Of a DNA stretch of 64,000 nt, positions 1 through 12,530 are shown in pieces; position 1 is the stretch's first letter; every line of letters starts with the position of its first letter. Origin of the DNA: Larix kaempferi. Its lineage: Eukaryota > Streptophyta > Pinopsida > Pinales > Pinaceae. The notes under the pieces were generated by a model. It worked only from the letters and a program-made list of their open reading frames with translations, had not been told where the DNA came from and did not search any database. Position numbers and translations under genes: made by a program. The DNA is taken from the NCBI GenBank assembly GCA_027924585.1, contig BSBM01000372.1:7671001-7735000 (forward strand), in the 5' to 3' direction.

Positions 1-161
1 ATCAAGTATAAGTTACGTCACTTACAATATAACTTGCGACACTTGCAAGTACAACTGACGACACTTCCAATCGGAGGAATAGTACATCTCCGTTGGGGAT
101 ACAATAAAGTACAAATACAATATACAAGTGAATATCTTCTGAAGTTACAAATACATCAACA
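1..161 (-). repeat. 3' LTR of element A (partial)
   Basis: Matches the outer end of the 5' LTR at 6165-6326 and the start of element B's LTR at 17821 (reverse complement). The LTR begins TGTTGATG at position 161 reading leftwards and continues past the window edge. Confidence 0.85.
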
Positions 162-175
162 CTCCCTCTTAACTA
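162..175 (-). other. Polypurine tract of element A
   Basis: On the minus strand, TAGTTAAGAGGGAG directly abuts the 3' LTR start. Element B has the same tract at 17808-17820. Such tracts prime plus-strand DNA synthesis in LTR retrotransposons. Confidence 0.75.
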
Positions 176-419
176 GAAAGGTATTCTCTTGACACAGGTC
201 ATCAATACATATAGGCACAAGTCTTCAATTCTAGAGTTGGATCATCATCACTAGATCACGGAGCATCATCGTCATTGCTGCTGTACTTGTCATATCGATC
301 ACTGGGCTATCTCTCAATTCTTCTCCTCATAGGAATTTCTACAGAGCCAGCCCTTTTTCATGCTGGCTGTAGGCCTAGCCTCCTGTAGGTCTTCATCATC
401 TTTAGCGATACTGTGGAAT

Positions 420-870
420 CCTCAGGATTGATTACGTGCGTCAACAAAACCTTGAAAGAGCATCCCAGGACTTTTACGAGCACACATCTCAACCTATTGC
501 ATCTCCCAGGATATTTTACATGTGACCTTCACAAAACCTTTAAAGAGCATCTTGCAACCTGCAAGATCTCTATAGAGCATCCTAGGATCTTTTAATAGCA
601 CATAGCTTAACTTGTCCGGATCTCTAGGATATTTTCTATGTGAACTTTTGCAAAACCTTTAAAGAGAATCTTGCAACCTACAAGATCTCTATAGAGCATC
701 CCAGGATCTTTTACCAGCAAATAACTTAACCTATCCGGATCTCCAGGATCTTTTCTATGCGAAACTATATAAAAACCTCGAAAGAGCATCCCAGGACTTT
801 TACGAGCACATAGCTCAACCTATCGTATCTCCTAGGATCTTTTCTATACTACCTGCACAACTTGTCCATG
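420..870 (-). repeat. Degenerate tandem repeats in 3' UTR of element A
   Basis: Units of roughly 50-100 bp containing phrases such as 'aaaacctttaaagagcatc' and 'atctccaggatctttt' recur about five times between the RNase H stop and the 3' LTR. The equivalent array in element B (17030-17560) is the reverse complement with a different unit arrangement, so the array predates the split of the two copies and has kept rearranging. No protein-coding role is evident. Confidence 0.7.
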
Positions 871-879
871 GCCATGGAG

Positions 880-1340
880 TATCAACCTCATACTCATGAT
901 CATACCGATCATCATCATACACAACATCAACCTGATGCATATCATATGGAGCATCATCCTGATGCTCATCATACATGATCAAACTGATCATACAAAGCAT
1001 CCACCTGATGCATATCATCATACATGATCCAACTAATCATACAAAGCATGCAACTGATGCATATCAACGTACATGATCCAGCTGATCATACAAAGCATCC
1101 AACTGATGTATATCCATACATGATCCAATTGATCATACAAAGCATCCAACTGATCATACAAAGCATCTAACTGATGCATATCCATACATGATCCAACTGA
1201 TCATACAAAGCATCCAACTGATGCATATCATACATGATCCAATTGATCATACAAAGCATCCAATTGATGCATATCCATACATGATCCAACTGATCATAGT
1301 CATACAGAACATCATCCAGAGCATCATCCTAATGTTCATC
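880..1340 (-). repeat. CATGATC/CATCAT-rich minisatellite in element A
   Basis: A roughly 40-45-bp unit of the type 'acatgatccaactgatcatacaaagcatccaactgatgcatatc' (shown only as a pattern; units vary) is repeated about eight times. Many units carry palindromes such as TGATCA and ATGCAT. The translations are His/Asp-rich and are best read as repeat artefacts. Element B carries a diverged GATGAT array in the same place. Confidence 0.75.
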
Positions 1341-1418
1341 ACACATCACTTACATCAACAGCCATGGGAAGGAACCTCCTACCACCATGCTTGGAATGGC
1401 TTCTGCAAATGTGTTCCA

Positions 1419-2894
1419 TCACTTCTTCCTCGAAGTATCTTCTATCTGAAGAACACCAAGCCTCTCTCTGAAGTACTCAAAATTCAATCTGGCTAGTGGT
1501 TTAGTCAACACATATGCAACCTGCTCATCCGTCGCAACATACTGGAGCTTCACTGCTCCTCTCTGCACCATATCCCTGATATAGTGATACTTGATCTCGA
1601 TGTGCTTTGACCTATCATGGAACACCGGGTTCTCAGACAACTTCACACAACTCTTGTTGTCACAGAAGATACAGGTAGCATCCAATGGGAGATCAAATAA
1701 CTCAGATAGTATCTTCCTAAGCCATACTGCCTCACACCTGGCTGAACAAGCTGTGACATATTCTGCTTCGGTTGTACTAAGTGATACGCAGGACTGCTTC
1801 CTTCTAAACCAAGAGATCACACCTGATCCCATACTGAAGAAGCACCCTGAAGTGCTCTTCCTATCTGTAGAATTTGCTTCCCAATCTTAATCAATATAAC
1901 CCTCCAGGTTAACCTTTTGATTCACATCAAACTTGAGCCCATAATCAACCACACCCTTCACGTACCTCAGAATATGATTTCTAGCAATCAGGTGAACATG
2001 TCTAGGATCCGTCAGGAACTGGCTCAAGGTGTTCACCGCAAAGCAAATATCTAGTCTCGTGTTCTTCAGGTACATCAAGGACCCAATCATCTGACAAAAC
2101 ATCATGGCATCAACCGAATCTCATGGAGCATCACACAATAGATTTAGGTTTGATGCCATAGGTGTGGCCATGGCCTTGCAATCCATCATCCCGAACCGCT
2201 TCAGGATCTCTATTGCATACTTCCCTTGTCCAAGGAAGATTCCATCTGCACTCTGCCACACCTCCATACCTAGAAAGTAATGCATCATACCCAAGTCCTT
2301 CAGCTCGAACTTGGAAGCAAGCTTCCTCTTCATGTCGGCAATCCATCTATCCTCACCTGTCACAAACAGGTCATCCACATACATTAGGACTATCACTGGA
2401 TTTCCTTCCTCAACCTTGTAGTAAAGGTTGGAATCCGCTTTACTCTTGGTAAAGCCCAAACTGGACAGGAAGTTGTCTATTCTTCTATACCATGTCCTAG
2501 GTGCTTCCTTCAAGCCATACAAGGCTTTTTTCAATCTGTACACATATGACTCCCTGTCATGTGTTTCAAAACCGAATGGATACTCCACATACACTTCCTC
2601 TTCGACTACACCATATCCATCTGGTGTATCTGCCACTTCATCACTGCAGCCAGAGCAAGTATTGTTCTGATGGAAGTGTATCTTGCTACAGGAGCAAAAA
2701 TTCTCTTGATAAACTATTCCCTCTTTCTGGGAGAAGCCACAAGCCACAAACCTTGCCTTGTATTTCTCTATGCTGCCATCTGCATCATGCTTGATCTTAT
2801 AGATCCACTTGGAAGTCACAAAAGACTTCCCTTCTCGTCTTGGGACCACATCCCAGACATCATTCTTTATGATCGACTGGTATTCCTCGATCAT
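1419..2894 (-). pseudogene. Broken copia reverse transcriptase - RNase H of element A
   Basis: Reads leftwards from 2894. The first segment (2121-2894) begins with the typical copia RT entry region (DVWDVVPR, SKWIYKIK) and has the intact catalytic motif YVDDLFV, then KDLGMMHYFLGMEV. The stretch after EGIVY is scrambled by an indel pair that loses some 20 bp before frame returns at VVEEEVYVE. The second segment (1887-2105, QMIGSLMYL...RYVKGVVDYG) ends at a stop after the RNase H GYID motif. The third (1419-1832) holds STTEAEY, CDNKS and the C-terminal KHIEIKYHYIRD block. In an active element this enzyme copies genomic RNA into cDNA inside virus-like particles. Stops and frameshifts mean this copy cannot make the full enzyme. 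Confidence 0.88.
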
Positions 2895-5684
2895 GGCATT
2901 CTTCCATTACTGCATCCCAAATCCTAGGAAGTTCATATTCTTTAATATCTTCAATAGATAGTTTTCTTTAAACTTTGTTGTTGGAACAAATGTTGTAGTC
3001 CTTCTTTTGTAGGTGATGGTACACGGTCTTTCCTACAAGACAAGTTCAATTGCATGATTAGAAACATCTTATATATTTCAGAACAAATTCTTACTCATAA
3101 ATACATATGTCATACAATCATGCAATTATCTTACCCAATGCTTCAATACAACATTTATCAATATCCCGTAACTTTCTACATGCCTTCCATCTCTACCAAA
3201 ACATTGTTAAGACTGTGCGCAACTCCCAACATGTCAGCAAAGAAGTTTCATTCTAGATAAGTAGCAATGGAATGTTGTGCAATACCATAGGCCACTTACC
3301 CATTACTATATTAGTAGTATAGTGTTCATTAATGCAACCTTTTCTAAAATGCATAATATACATCCTAAATCTAGGAACATAAGTATGTACATGACTGAAC
3401 AAAATCATATATACAAGAAATGACAATTTAAGTACTTATCTTTGTTTGGTTGTTGGGTGGACTCCCTCTCAGTCTTTGCTTCCTTGTAGGAACTACTAGA
3501 GTGAGCTCCATCTTGATTGTTGCTTCCTGGATTATCTGACTTTGAAATTATATCCATCCTGGACCACTATGCATGCTTAAGTGTGCACTAGTGTCATGAT
3601 TGTGTCATCCTCAAGATATCATACATAGTCATACATTCATTAGTATAATCTCAATACTATCAAAACATTATGATTCTAAATAATCTTAAATATGTATGGT
3701 CATGATCATTTCATACATAGGTAATAAGCGTTAGTATTCAAGGTTTAAGGGAAAACTTCTTTTACTCGTGCATATTCTTATTTGACCAAATCAAAGTAAG
3801 AAACATAATATGCATAAACCCTTGATTACTTAAACTTCTAACTTTCAAGAATAATCATTATCACTCATACAAAAGTATAAGATCCTAACACAAGGTAGGA
3901 TTCTAACTTGATATAGGAAAAAACATACGTGGAATATCATGTTAGCTAGTTATGTCTAACATATCCAAACATTGTCTTCTTGTTCTCTTCAATGACTTGT
4001 GCTTAGTAACCTCCATAACTCATAAGTTAACTATTGTAGAACCAAGTTATACATACCTAGTAAGTAGAGCTTCTATGTGATCCATGACTCTTTGTCTTCA
4101 TGTCACCATGGTCATATGTTCTTGATCTAGAACTTGATTTGTACCTTTCATGTTAGCAGACAACATCATCATCATACAATACCACAGTGCATTAGTACAA
4201 TCATAAGTGTCATAACCCTAATCAATGAATGTCTTCTATCATTCACATGCATTCATACTTTTACTAGGGTGATAAGACAAGTCTAAAATTAATCAATATT
4301 GTACTAACCTCAATAATATGAAGACAACAATATCATAACCTTAATCACGAACAAATTTCAAAAACATACCTGTATATCCTCAAGTCATACCTGTCGAGAT
4401 TGCTTGTAGCATTCTTATGTAAGGCCTTAGCCTCATCTCCCTCTAGAACTGGAACTTCTTCACTTATGCAGGTGTCCAATTCATTCTCTTCTAGGATTAA
4501 CCTAATCCACTTTGATTTGTTGAAACTGGATCTGGAGTTGGATTAGGGTTTGTTAGAGAAACCCTAAAAATTCAAATTTTGAATTTTAAACTTTTGAATG
4601 TATGGAAATATGTGCCTTGCTGAGCTAATCCAGCTGGTATACTTCAATTTTGAAAGGTGCAAAATTTGACCCATCAAAATTGCCTTTGAAACTTTCAGAT
4701 CTTCTGGACAGGATCCCGAACTAGGGTTTGATAATGCTTGGGGTTCTTCGCAGCTAAAAATTTTGATCTTTTGCTCTAAACTTTGATTTTTCTGAGGAGC
4801 ATCCAGCCGTGGTCACAGATTTAAAAAATTCCAACTTTTGCATAAACCATAGTTTCCACCTTTTCGATCAAAATCTCAAACTAGGATTTGATGGAGCCCG
4901 AGGTGTTTCCCAACCAAAAAATTCGATCTTGGTCTCTAAATTTTGATTTTCTTAAGGAGAGAAATCCTATTCTGAGATCACTCCAAAATTCCACTTCTAT
5001 CAAAATTCCTAATTTCCCGCAGTAGTGACAAGCCAAAAATGAGAATGCTCATAATCCAATTCTATTTCATAGAAATGTGTTCCTTATTGTTTCTAGTACA
5101 TCTATGAAATTTTGGATCCAAATGGTCTGAAACTTCGGCCTGTGGTATCCTGACCTGTTTTCTTTCCAACCCCACAAGTCTTACCTCAAATGGATTCTCT
5201 GAAAGAGAGATATGCCAAATGTCGCAACGTGACTTGTTTATGGGATAAAACAGGATAGCGAAATTGTACGGAGTGCCACGTGTCACTGGTTCAACTTCGG
5301 CCTCTGAAAAATGGACCTGTGAAACTAAAGTTTGTTCCCTTACTAATAGTGTTTACAAAATTTCATTTGGAGCTTCCTAGCCTAGGTTGTGATATTTTTT
5401 CCTAGGTCACCTGTTTATGACTGGGATCTGGAAGAGGCAGAAACCCTCGATTGTATGGATCATAAAACAGAAATTAGAATGAATTTGATGCTTTGCTTCG
5501 GACACAAGGTACATGGGGATGTTATCTTCAACATGTAGAAGTTTCAGAACCTGACCCTTCTCCAAAATGGATTTATAGTGAAATTTCCACAATGATTGGT
5601 TTTTTCTATATCAAGCCCCAGCTTCCAATTTGTCGCAAGTGCAACAAGTGTCATAAATGCCATACCATGCCCTCCTTTAGGCTA
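2895..5684 (-). other. Non-coding internal region of element A
   Basis: About 2.8 kb between the primer site and the RT start, where copia elements usually encode gag, protease and integrase. I see no ORF resembling these. The part nearest RT (about 2895-3500) matches element B (about 14450-15070), so loss of the upstream coding region is at least partly shared. Two similar stretches near 4720-4800 and 4870-4960 ('aactaggNtttgat...ttgatcttNNctctaaa') form a diverged direct duplication. The rest is A+T-rich sequence I do not recognise. Confidence 0.6.
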
Positions 5685-5696
5685 GCTCTGATACCA
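5685..5696 (-). other. Primer binding site of element A
   Basis: The minus strand reads TGGTATCAGAGC, complementary to the 3' end of plant initiator tRNA-Met. It directly follows the 5' LTR end (...ATAACA). Confidence 0.9.
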
Positions 5697-6326
5697 TGTT
5701 ATTTTTTCATCATTTAATTCAATAGATCTAGGATCTTAACTGAAAGAACAACACATACAACATATCAAGCATAAGAGACAAGAGACACAAAACATTTCAC
5801 TAGGGAAAACCAAGAAGGTGAAAAATCCCGCAACTTCCTCAGAGATAGAATAAGCACCAATCCAAATATCACAAAGATCAAACCCAAGAGATAGATGACT
5901 GCAGTAGCTACTCCTCCTCCACTTGTGTGCACTCCTCCTCTCTCTCACTAATGCGAAGTGAGTGAATGAGAGAATGTGTAAAATGAGAGAGACACACTCT
6001 CTATTTATACACTACTTCACTTGTCTTTTAACTCTAACTAGGTTTGCCCCAACTTAACCACTTGACATAATGTTGACTGGGCCGACCCCGACTAGGGTGG
6101 TCTAATAACCCTTTAACCCACATGACTCATACAGGGCCGACCCCATCAAGGTGGTATAATAACCCAGCAAGTATAAGTTACGACACTTACAATATAACTT
6201 AAAACACCTGCAAGTACAACTGACGACACTTCCAATAGGAGGAATAGTACATCTCCATTGGGGATACAATAAAGTACAAATACAATATACAAGTGAATAT
6301 CTTCTGAAGCTACAAATACATCAACA
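5697..6326 (-). repeat. 5' LTR of element A (630 bp)
   Basis: Starts TGTTGATG at 6326 and ends ATAACA at 5697 on the minus strand. It is homologous along its length to the 634-bp LTR of element B. It includes GGGTTATTAGACCACC-type duplicated phrases and a TATA box upstream of a short CT-rich leader. Confidence 0.88.
6001..6009 (-). promoter_or_regulatory. TATA box in 5' LTR of element A
   Basis: TATAAATAG on the minus strand. The equivalent TATAAATAG lies at 18139-18147 in element B's LTR. The position, mid-LTR with the 3' third downstream as R/U5, fits a retrotransposon promoter. Confidence 0.6.
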
Positions 6327-7915
6327 ACTTAGAAGCTAATCTAGTGCCCAATCTAGTGCCCAACACACCTACAGAACTGGCAAAATAAATACAGGAAGAG
6401 GTGCAAGGAGACATTCAAAACATTCAAGAATCGGAGGTTGAGTGTAAGAAGATGTATGATGAAGGGTTGCATACTTGGGATTGTGTTATTCGAGGATTCA
6501 TAGCTTGAGGAGATAACTACCAAAATTAGGGTTGTTGAAGATAAGATGACAAACCTTCGGGGTCTGCTAAAGACTCCACCGCCAGTGGAGCGAATGAGGA
6601 AAGCTGTAGAAAACAAAGTGCTCCAAATTGAAATCAACCAATTGAGATTTCAATAAAGGAAATGATCAGGAAGGGTAGAAGCGCTCTAGTCAGAAAATGA
6701 GCATGTTTTTGAATTTATTGGAGGTCAGCATGCACACATTCAGACGAAAGTTACCCATACTGTTGATCAGAGTAGAGAGCATATTACTATTGAGTTAGTC
6801 GAGGCCATACTCCAGAAAAAAGGAAGAAGTCCAACAGTCGGTCGAAGCTAACAAGAAAGTATACCAGGATTTTTTGTTGAATATGAATGAACTTGTAACA
6901 AAACCTTGAAGTTGCTCGAGATGAGCCACATGTGAGTGTTAGGGTCCTATTGGGCCTAGAATATTTGGGTACCATTTTTGGTAAGACGGTTTGGTTTGGA
7001 CAAAACCAGAGTAAAAGCATTCCGGCGAAGTGGTCAACTCCAATGAAGAAGCCGAGAAACTAGGAAAATGGTTACTTTGATTATGTCAAAGGAAAGAATT
7101 AAGTCAGTTTGCTAGGGTTTGTCCATTTACATTACTGAGTCAAGTAGTTGGTTAGTGGGTTAGTGGGAGCTGGGCAGGATGTGTGCACCCTATAAATATG
7201 TAATAAGAGGGAAATTTTGGGGTTGGTTAGAGAATATTAAGTTGTCGAAGTCCTTTCCATAGTATGTTTGTAATTGGAAAACTGGTCTATGTTTTGGCAT
7301 GTTGAAGCTGCTATAAGAATCCAAGTCACATGATCTATAGGATGTGTGCGCAGATCTGTTTTAATTGAAGGAATAATTTGTAAGTCATAAAGCATGAAGT
7401 GCTTATCTATTGGCTGTGACTCATAATAAAGAACAAGTGCTTCTGTGGTTTTTCCCATCTTGGGTTTCCACATTAACTTATGGTGTTTTATGTGATGTGA
7501 TTTTTTGTGTTATGTGTTTGTTCACTTTTCTTATGAGTTGCATGAATTGATGAATAATTATGCATAAATGAAGAAATCTGTGAATGCTAAGTATAATGTT
7601 CATGTTATATAATTTTCGGTTAACTTATGAGTTTTTTCGAAGTGAATGGTTTGTCGAAGTTATAGATCTGTCAAAGTTATGGATTGTTGGATTAATGAGT
7701 TGTTTGTTGAGCTATTCCCCTTCTACGTTGTAGAAACTTGGTTCCTGCAATCTCCATAGGTACTTCAGGTGAGACCTCATATACTTCGCAGGTGTTTCCG
7801 AAAGGGATAAAACCCTTTTGGGATGGTATCTCTAGTATTTGCTAGTGTTGTATTGTATGTTTGAACCTTGTTCGAAGTAGACGTGCAACAACAAAACTCT
7901 CCTTAATTACAAACC
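6327..7915 (+). other. Unclassified remnant, possible broken coding sequence
   Basis: About 6330-6920 on the plus strand translates into short charged, coiled-coil-like stretches (for example KIRVVEDKMTNL and PPPVERMRKAVENK) separated by stops and frame changes, suggesting an old coding sequence of unknown identity. Downstream, 7180-7200 contains CCTATAAATATG, a TATA-like sequence, and TTGTCGAAG/TTCGAAG motifs recur, as might be expected of LTR-derived DNA. No paired repeat or domain was found that would classify it. Confidence 0.35.
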
Positions 7916-8078
7916 TCAAAATATTGATATTACATGTAACTCATTGATTGAAAATAGATTTTATGGCTCCAAGGTGGCATATGAGATGTATGCTTGTACA
8001 TCAAACTCTCAAGGTAAGTAAAAAATCACATCATCATGCTAAGGATGAACTTTGCAACTAAATATCCTTGTACCAACT

Positions 8079-9917
8079 TCAATAATGTACAATATTCCTT
8101 ATCAAATATACAAGCAAATTAATCCATTTATTTTTAATTCTCCCACTCCATACTCTAAACTTTGATAACCTTCTTTCCATAAATATCAACATCATTTTCA
8201 CTTTCATCCTTATTGTCAATATCATCTCAGGATCTTCAGACATAGTTTCATGATCAATTGTAAATGTATTCTTCAACAACTCACCATTATTTAAATGCAC
8301 AATTCCCTTCATGTCATGGTTTTATTTTGTAATATGGCCATATCAATGTCCCACATACTAGATCCATCATCCTCCACAATCGTTCTAAGCTCAAATACAA
8401 TGGTCTCCTTCCATATCTATCTCTATTAAAAATATCTAAGCTCCTCAAGCCTCCATATCATGAGAAATTTTTCAACTCATTTTTCTTCTGAGACTCCCTA
8501 ATCAAAGTAAATATCACAATCTCCTCGCAACCTATCTTCATCATCGTCATCCTCACATTCAACACATGAATCATACTAATCCTCGCACTCAAAAGCATTA
8601 TCATTCCTTTAGTAAATTCTTCTTTAAAATAATTAAATTTTTCTACTTCTACAATTTTTAAAAATTGTTTACCTTTAACATCACCATCAATTATTTCATT
8701 CATTTTGTTGATTCTATGCAAATTTACATTTCCTAACAATTCCCTTCATTAATATATTCCACTTTTTAAGCTTCAATGCTTGCATCAACACCAGCACCTT
8801 CGACATTATCACAATCACCTTGATCCATATTAACCTAAAATTGTGTCATGCATTCAAGATCATGCCCTTCGTTAACATCTTCAATCATCATTTCATGATC
8901 ATAAATTAAATTCATCATTAGTATTATTCATGTTTGATGATTAAAATTATATTTACCTCCATTTTTTCCACTTCATTTTTCTTTTATTGCTTGGCACATT
9001 CAACACTTCATAAAAATTATCCTTCCTTCTCATCTTCTACAACTTTAAGAATACCATCAATATCGGCATAGTCACAAATGTTCAAATGGTTAAATAAACT
9101 AAATGTTTCATTCGTGTTCTCATTTTCCTCTTCTTGAGCATCTTGTGTTGTCATAGTTGCAACTTCAAAAGTTTTCTTCTCTACATCCATATCATCCTTA
9201 GAAACTAATGAAGTGCAATAATATTTCCCCACTATTGCTAGGGAAATATTCATATCCATGTGTTCAATTCCATCATCAATATGGAGCCTTTCTTTAGATT
9301 CATACACTTGCTCCTATAAGATAGGAGAATCTTCATTTGCACACACGCTTATCACGGGAACTCTCTTGTGTTTGTCTTCACATTGTGTATCTTTGAAAGC
9401 TGCTTTTCTTTCAATTCCTTCGATATCCACTATATCTCTCATCACCATTATAGACTCCTTATCCTGAATGACTACAACAAAAATCTCATCATCTGCAAAT
9501 TGCTCACAAGCCTAAATAATTATTTTTCCACTCATCAAACCCTCACTCTATTTCATTTATTTACCAATATTAATTTTGCATATTCATTAACAAAATCTTC
9601 TTCATCACATCTCACTTTAAATTCAAATTCTTTTACCTGATCATTCACTTCCTTCATTTCATGTTTTATGAAATTCTTATGAGTTATCAGTTCTTCTACA
9701 AATATTCTTCAAATCCATGTTTTTCAACTTCAATTACAACATCAAGAATGCTACTCAAATTTTCAAAGTATTCATTAAATCCACCTAATTTCACTTCAAG
9801 ATGAGCAATGTTGTTTCCTTCTTCCTCATATGTAGCATTAACATAGTTTCCTTCTTCTTCACCTACAATATCAACACATGATTGATTTCTTCTTTCTATG
9901 TAATTGCACATGGACAA
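8079..9917 (-). pseudogene. Broken acidic coding sequence in repeat G1
   Basis: Minus-strand open pieces at 9696-9917, 9017-9307, 8458-8739 and 8079-8312 share composition (rich in Glu, Asp, Asn, Ile) and order with those of copy G2. The last piece, 77 codons from MKGIVHLNNG to NIVHY, has a 77-codon counterpart in G2 (50103-50336) with the same start and stop and about 50 identical residues. This suggests descent from a real protein or from the 3' part of a polyprotein. I do not recognise the family and see no zinc knuckle, protease or polymerase motif. Confidence 0.45.
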
Positions 9918-11319
9918 ACATTAAAGACATCAAATAATTTTAGTGCCTCCACGGGCATGTACTCCAATGCTCCTTCTTCATTATGTGCTTCATGTTCAAT
10001 TATTTTAGTAAAATGATAATTAAATTCTTTATAATTTACATTAGACTCTACCACATCATCACAATATATCAATGTACTTAAATTTCCCCAAGAATATTAT
10101 CTTACATCTCGCAATTCTCCCTCTTTTGGCACACACTTAATAATTTAATAATCATAAGCATAATCACCATCTTCACTTTAATGCTACTCATTATCATTAA
10201 ATTCATCATATTCTTCATCTTCTACCTCAACTTCTATAAAGCTTTTATCCATTCTCTACTTGTCATCATCTTACATATAGCCATATACACATTATGTTAA
10301 AAAATAAGAAAATGCATTAAACACGTAAAAAAAAAAAATAGTAAAATAAACTATCCAATATAGACATATACATATATTAAAGAATGCATTACAAATAAAT
10401 AATCAAATCAAAGTAATATTTGCAATCATCTTTATATTATGCACCACAAACACAAATAAAAAGGTACACAATAAACATTTTTTTTACTATTCACCACAAT
10501 CATTCATATATATGAAATTAATTCACAATAAACTATACACACCATTATACACACCATTTTTATTATTCACCAGAAATTTTATTATTGTGTGTGAATAAAA
10601 AATACAATAAAATTAATTCAAATGCACTTTTGAATTCAAAATTTTTACTACTTTTATATTAATGTGTTTCTCACTTTTATTAAATTTTTATAAACATGTG
10701 GCATGTTTAAAATGGTGTTATATCAAGGTATAAAATTCAAAGTGCAAAAAAATACTCATAATAAATTTGGAATTAATGAACTATCATTCTTACACTAATA
10801 ACTTAATTTAGTGTATTTGTTCTGAAGTAGATGTGACATAAAATGTGATTTAATTTATGAAAATATTAATCTAAGCAAAATTTAAAAAAAAAATTATGAT
10901 AAACTTTTATTAATTTTTTTCTTTTTCATTTTTAACAATGATCCTTAGATGCATTTATATCATCATGTTAAGATAAAAGATAACCTACAAAATTATTTAT
11001 AAACAAAACCTTACTAGTATTTCATTTAATAACCCACTAGTAGTCCATCCATGGTCCCTCTGTATGTATGTAGAAGAGAAGAAAGTGAACATACCATGTT
11101 AATCAGCATTGAGTATTTACCCTAAGTGCCATGCATTTTCCTCAAAACATACCTCTTTCCCAAAAAGAACATATATATATATATATATATGAATGGTAAC
11201 GACTTGCATATAAAGAATTTTTTTTTCTCAAAACTAGTTTTTTAAGAATGAGGTTTAACTTCATTCAAAATTGGTTTACTTATAAAACTTTTATCTTCAC
11301 TATTGGTCACATCTACTTT

Positions 11320-11712
11320 GATGTTTACTTATTCATAGATGCTCAGTAGTACAATTTTGAATATTTTTGCATATGTCTATTCTTCTATAGCATGTTATTT
11401 TATAATCCTTTTAAAAAGTGTATATCTAACCAAAGACTTATAAATTCATCATAATTTCTATAAAGTTATCAACATTACATACATCTATTCTTCCATTTTT
11501 TTTATATCATTTATAATCCCTTTAAAAATTGTAAATAAAAACAAAAAATCCAAAAATCCAAAAAAACGACTTATAAGGTCCCCACAACTTTTCTACTTTG
11601 TTTAAATATACACTTTTTAAAAGGATTATAAAATAACATGCTATAGAAAAAATAGACATATGTAAAAATATTCAAAATTGTACTATTGAGTATTTATGAA
11701 TAAGTAAACATC
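11320..11712. repeat. Long inverted repeat (hairpin, ~105-bp arms)
   Basis: Arm 1 (11320-11424, starting gatgtttacttattcata) is the near-perfect reverse complement of arm 2 (11607-11712, ending tatgaataagtaaacatc). The arms flank a 182-bp loop. Both arms include ATAAAATAACATGCTATAG or its complement. The element is A+T-rich and lies inside the section present only in G1, so it may be part of a foldback or MITE-like insertion. Confidence 0.8.
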
Positions 11713-11960
11713 ATAACTTTTATAAAGTTATCAATATTATATACAGATCTATTCTTCCATTTTTTTTTCATGTCATTTTATAATCTTTTTAAGTAAAAAC
11801 AAAGACTTAAAATATCCAAAAACAAAAACTTATAAGGTCCCCACAACTTTTCTATTTTTCCAATTTTGTTTCATGTCATTTTATAAGCCCTTTAAAAATT
11901 TAAGTAAAACAAAAACTTATAAAGTCCAAAACAACTTTTCTACTTTTGAACTACTTTGGA
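11450..11960 (+). repeat. Three degenerate direct repeats (~140 bp)
   Basis: Starting near 11455, 11715 and 11865, the phrase series 'ataaagttatcaa', 'ctattcttccattttttt', 'cttataaggtccccacaac' and 'ttttctacttt' recurs with indels. The first copy lies in the loop of the hairpin at 11320-11712; the others follow the second arm. Confidence 0.65.
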
Positions 11961-12530
11961 TGTTTGTTAAATGTGTATTACTCTATCTTTCTGTATCACA
12001 CCATTTACATTGTTGTTTGTTTATTTCACTTAAGTTATTATTCAGTTTTACTATGAAAGACATACTTGACTTCTTTCATAAAATAATTGAAACTATTTCC
12101 CAAGTATCCTCTGTCTTATCGTTTTAAAGATGTTAAAATGTTATATAAAAATAAAAATAAAAAATAAAACAATGATCAAACAAAGATAAAATATGAAGAA
12201 TTGAGAAAATGTAAAAAAAAAATGATAAAACCATATTTTAACCATGTTAAAATTGAAAAAAATAACAAATAAAAATGTAAAGAATAAACCATAAATCTAT
12301 GATTCTACCATCCTACCATGTTAAAATGGAAAAAGAATATTGAAAAAATATATGATGTTGTACCCAAAATTACAAATTCAACCACAAAACCGAAAAAAAC
12401 GTACACAACTACTCTATTCTCCATAAATAATGTCCCAGTTCAACTACTATGCTTGCAATGGTCCCAGTTCAACTTTCTGATGTTTGAATGAAGCAGCAGG
12501 CAGCTGGTGGTCCTCCTCTTGATGTTTGTA

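Larger units (their letters stand above)
1..6326 (-). mobile_element. Ty1/copia retrotransposon A (partial, lacks gag/PR/IN)
   Basis: LTR retrotransposon on the minus strand, cut by the left window edge. The 5' LTR (5697-6326) and the visible 161 bp of the 3' LTR repeat the same sequence beginning TGTTGATGTATTTGTA. A tRNA-iMet-type primer site lies just inside the 5' LTR and a polypurine tract just inside the 3' LTR. The only recognisable coding part is RT plus RNase H at 1419-2894; no gag, protease or integrase was seen in the 2.8 kb between the primer site and RT. Domain order (RT then RNase H next to the 3' LTR) is copia-like. Element B is a relative in the opposite orientation. It is probably non-autonomous. 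The target duplication cannot be checked because the left end is outside the window. Confidence 0.85.
7916..12530 (-). repeat. Dispersed repeat copy G1 (unclassified TE-like)
   Basis: Homologous over most of its length to 49938-52560 (copy G2) in the same orientation. Shared landmarks are 'atattacat..cattgatt' at the left, 'atgctaaggaNNaactttg' and 'tgtacaatattccttatcaa' near 8040-8110, and 'aatggtcccagttc' then 'gtcctcct' at the right. G1 carries about 1.9 kb (roughly 10260-12190) that G2 lacks. Coding-like remnants lie on the minus strand. No LTR pair, terminal inverted repeat or known domain was identified. Confidence 0.7.

Noticed and set aside
1188-1496. Open frame rich in Ile/His/Gln over the CATGATC array
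   Set aside because: It is produced by the tandem repeat of element A's 3' UTR; the real coding there is RNase H on the minus strand.
2162-2927. Several plus-strand open frames over 2162-2927
   Set aside because: They are shadows of the minus-strand copia RT, which has the catalytic motifs.
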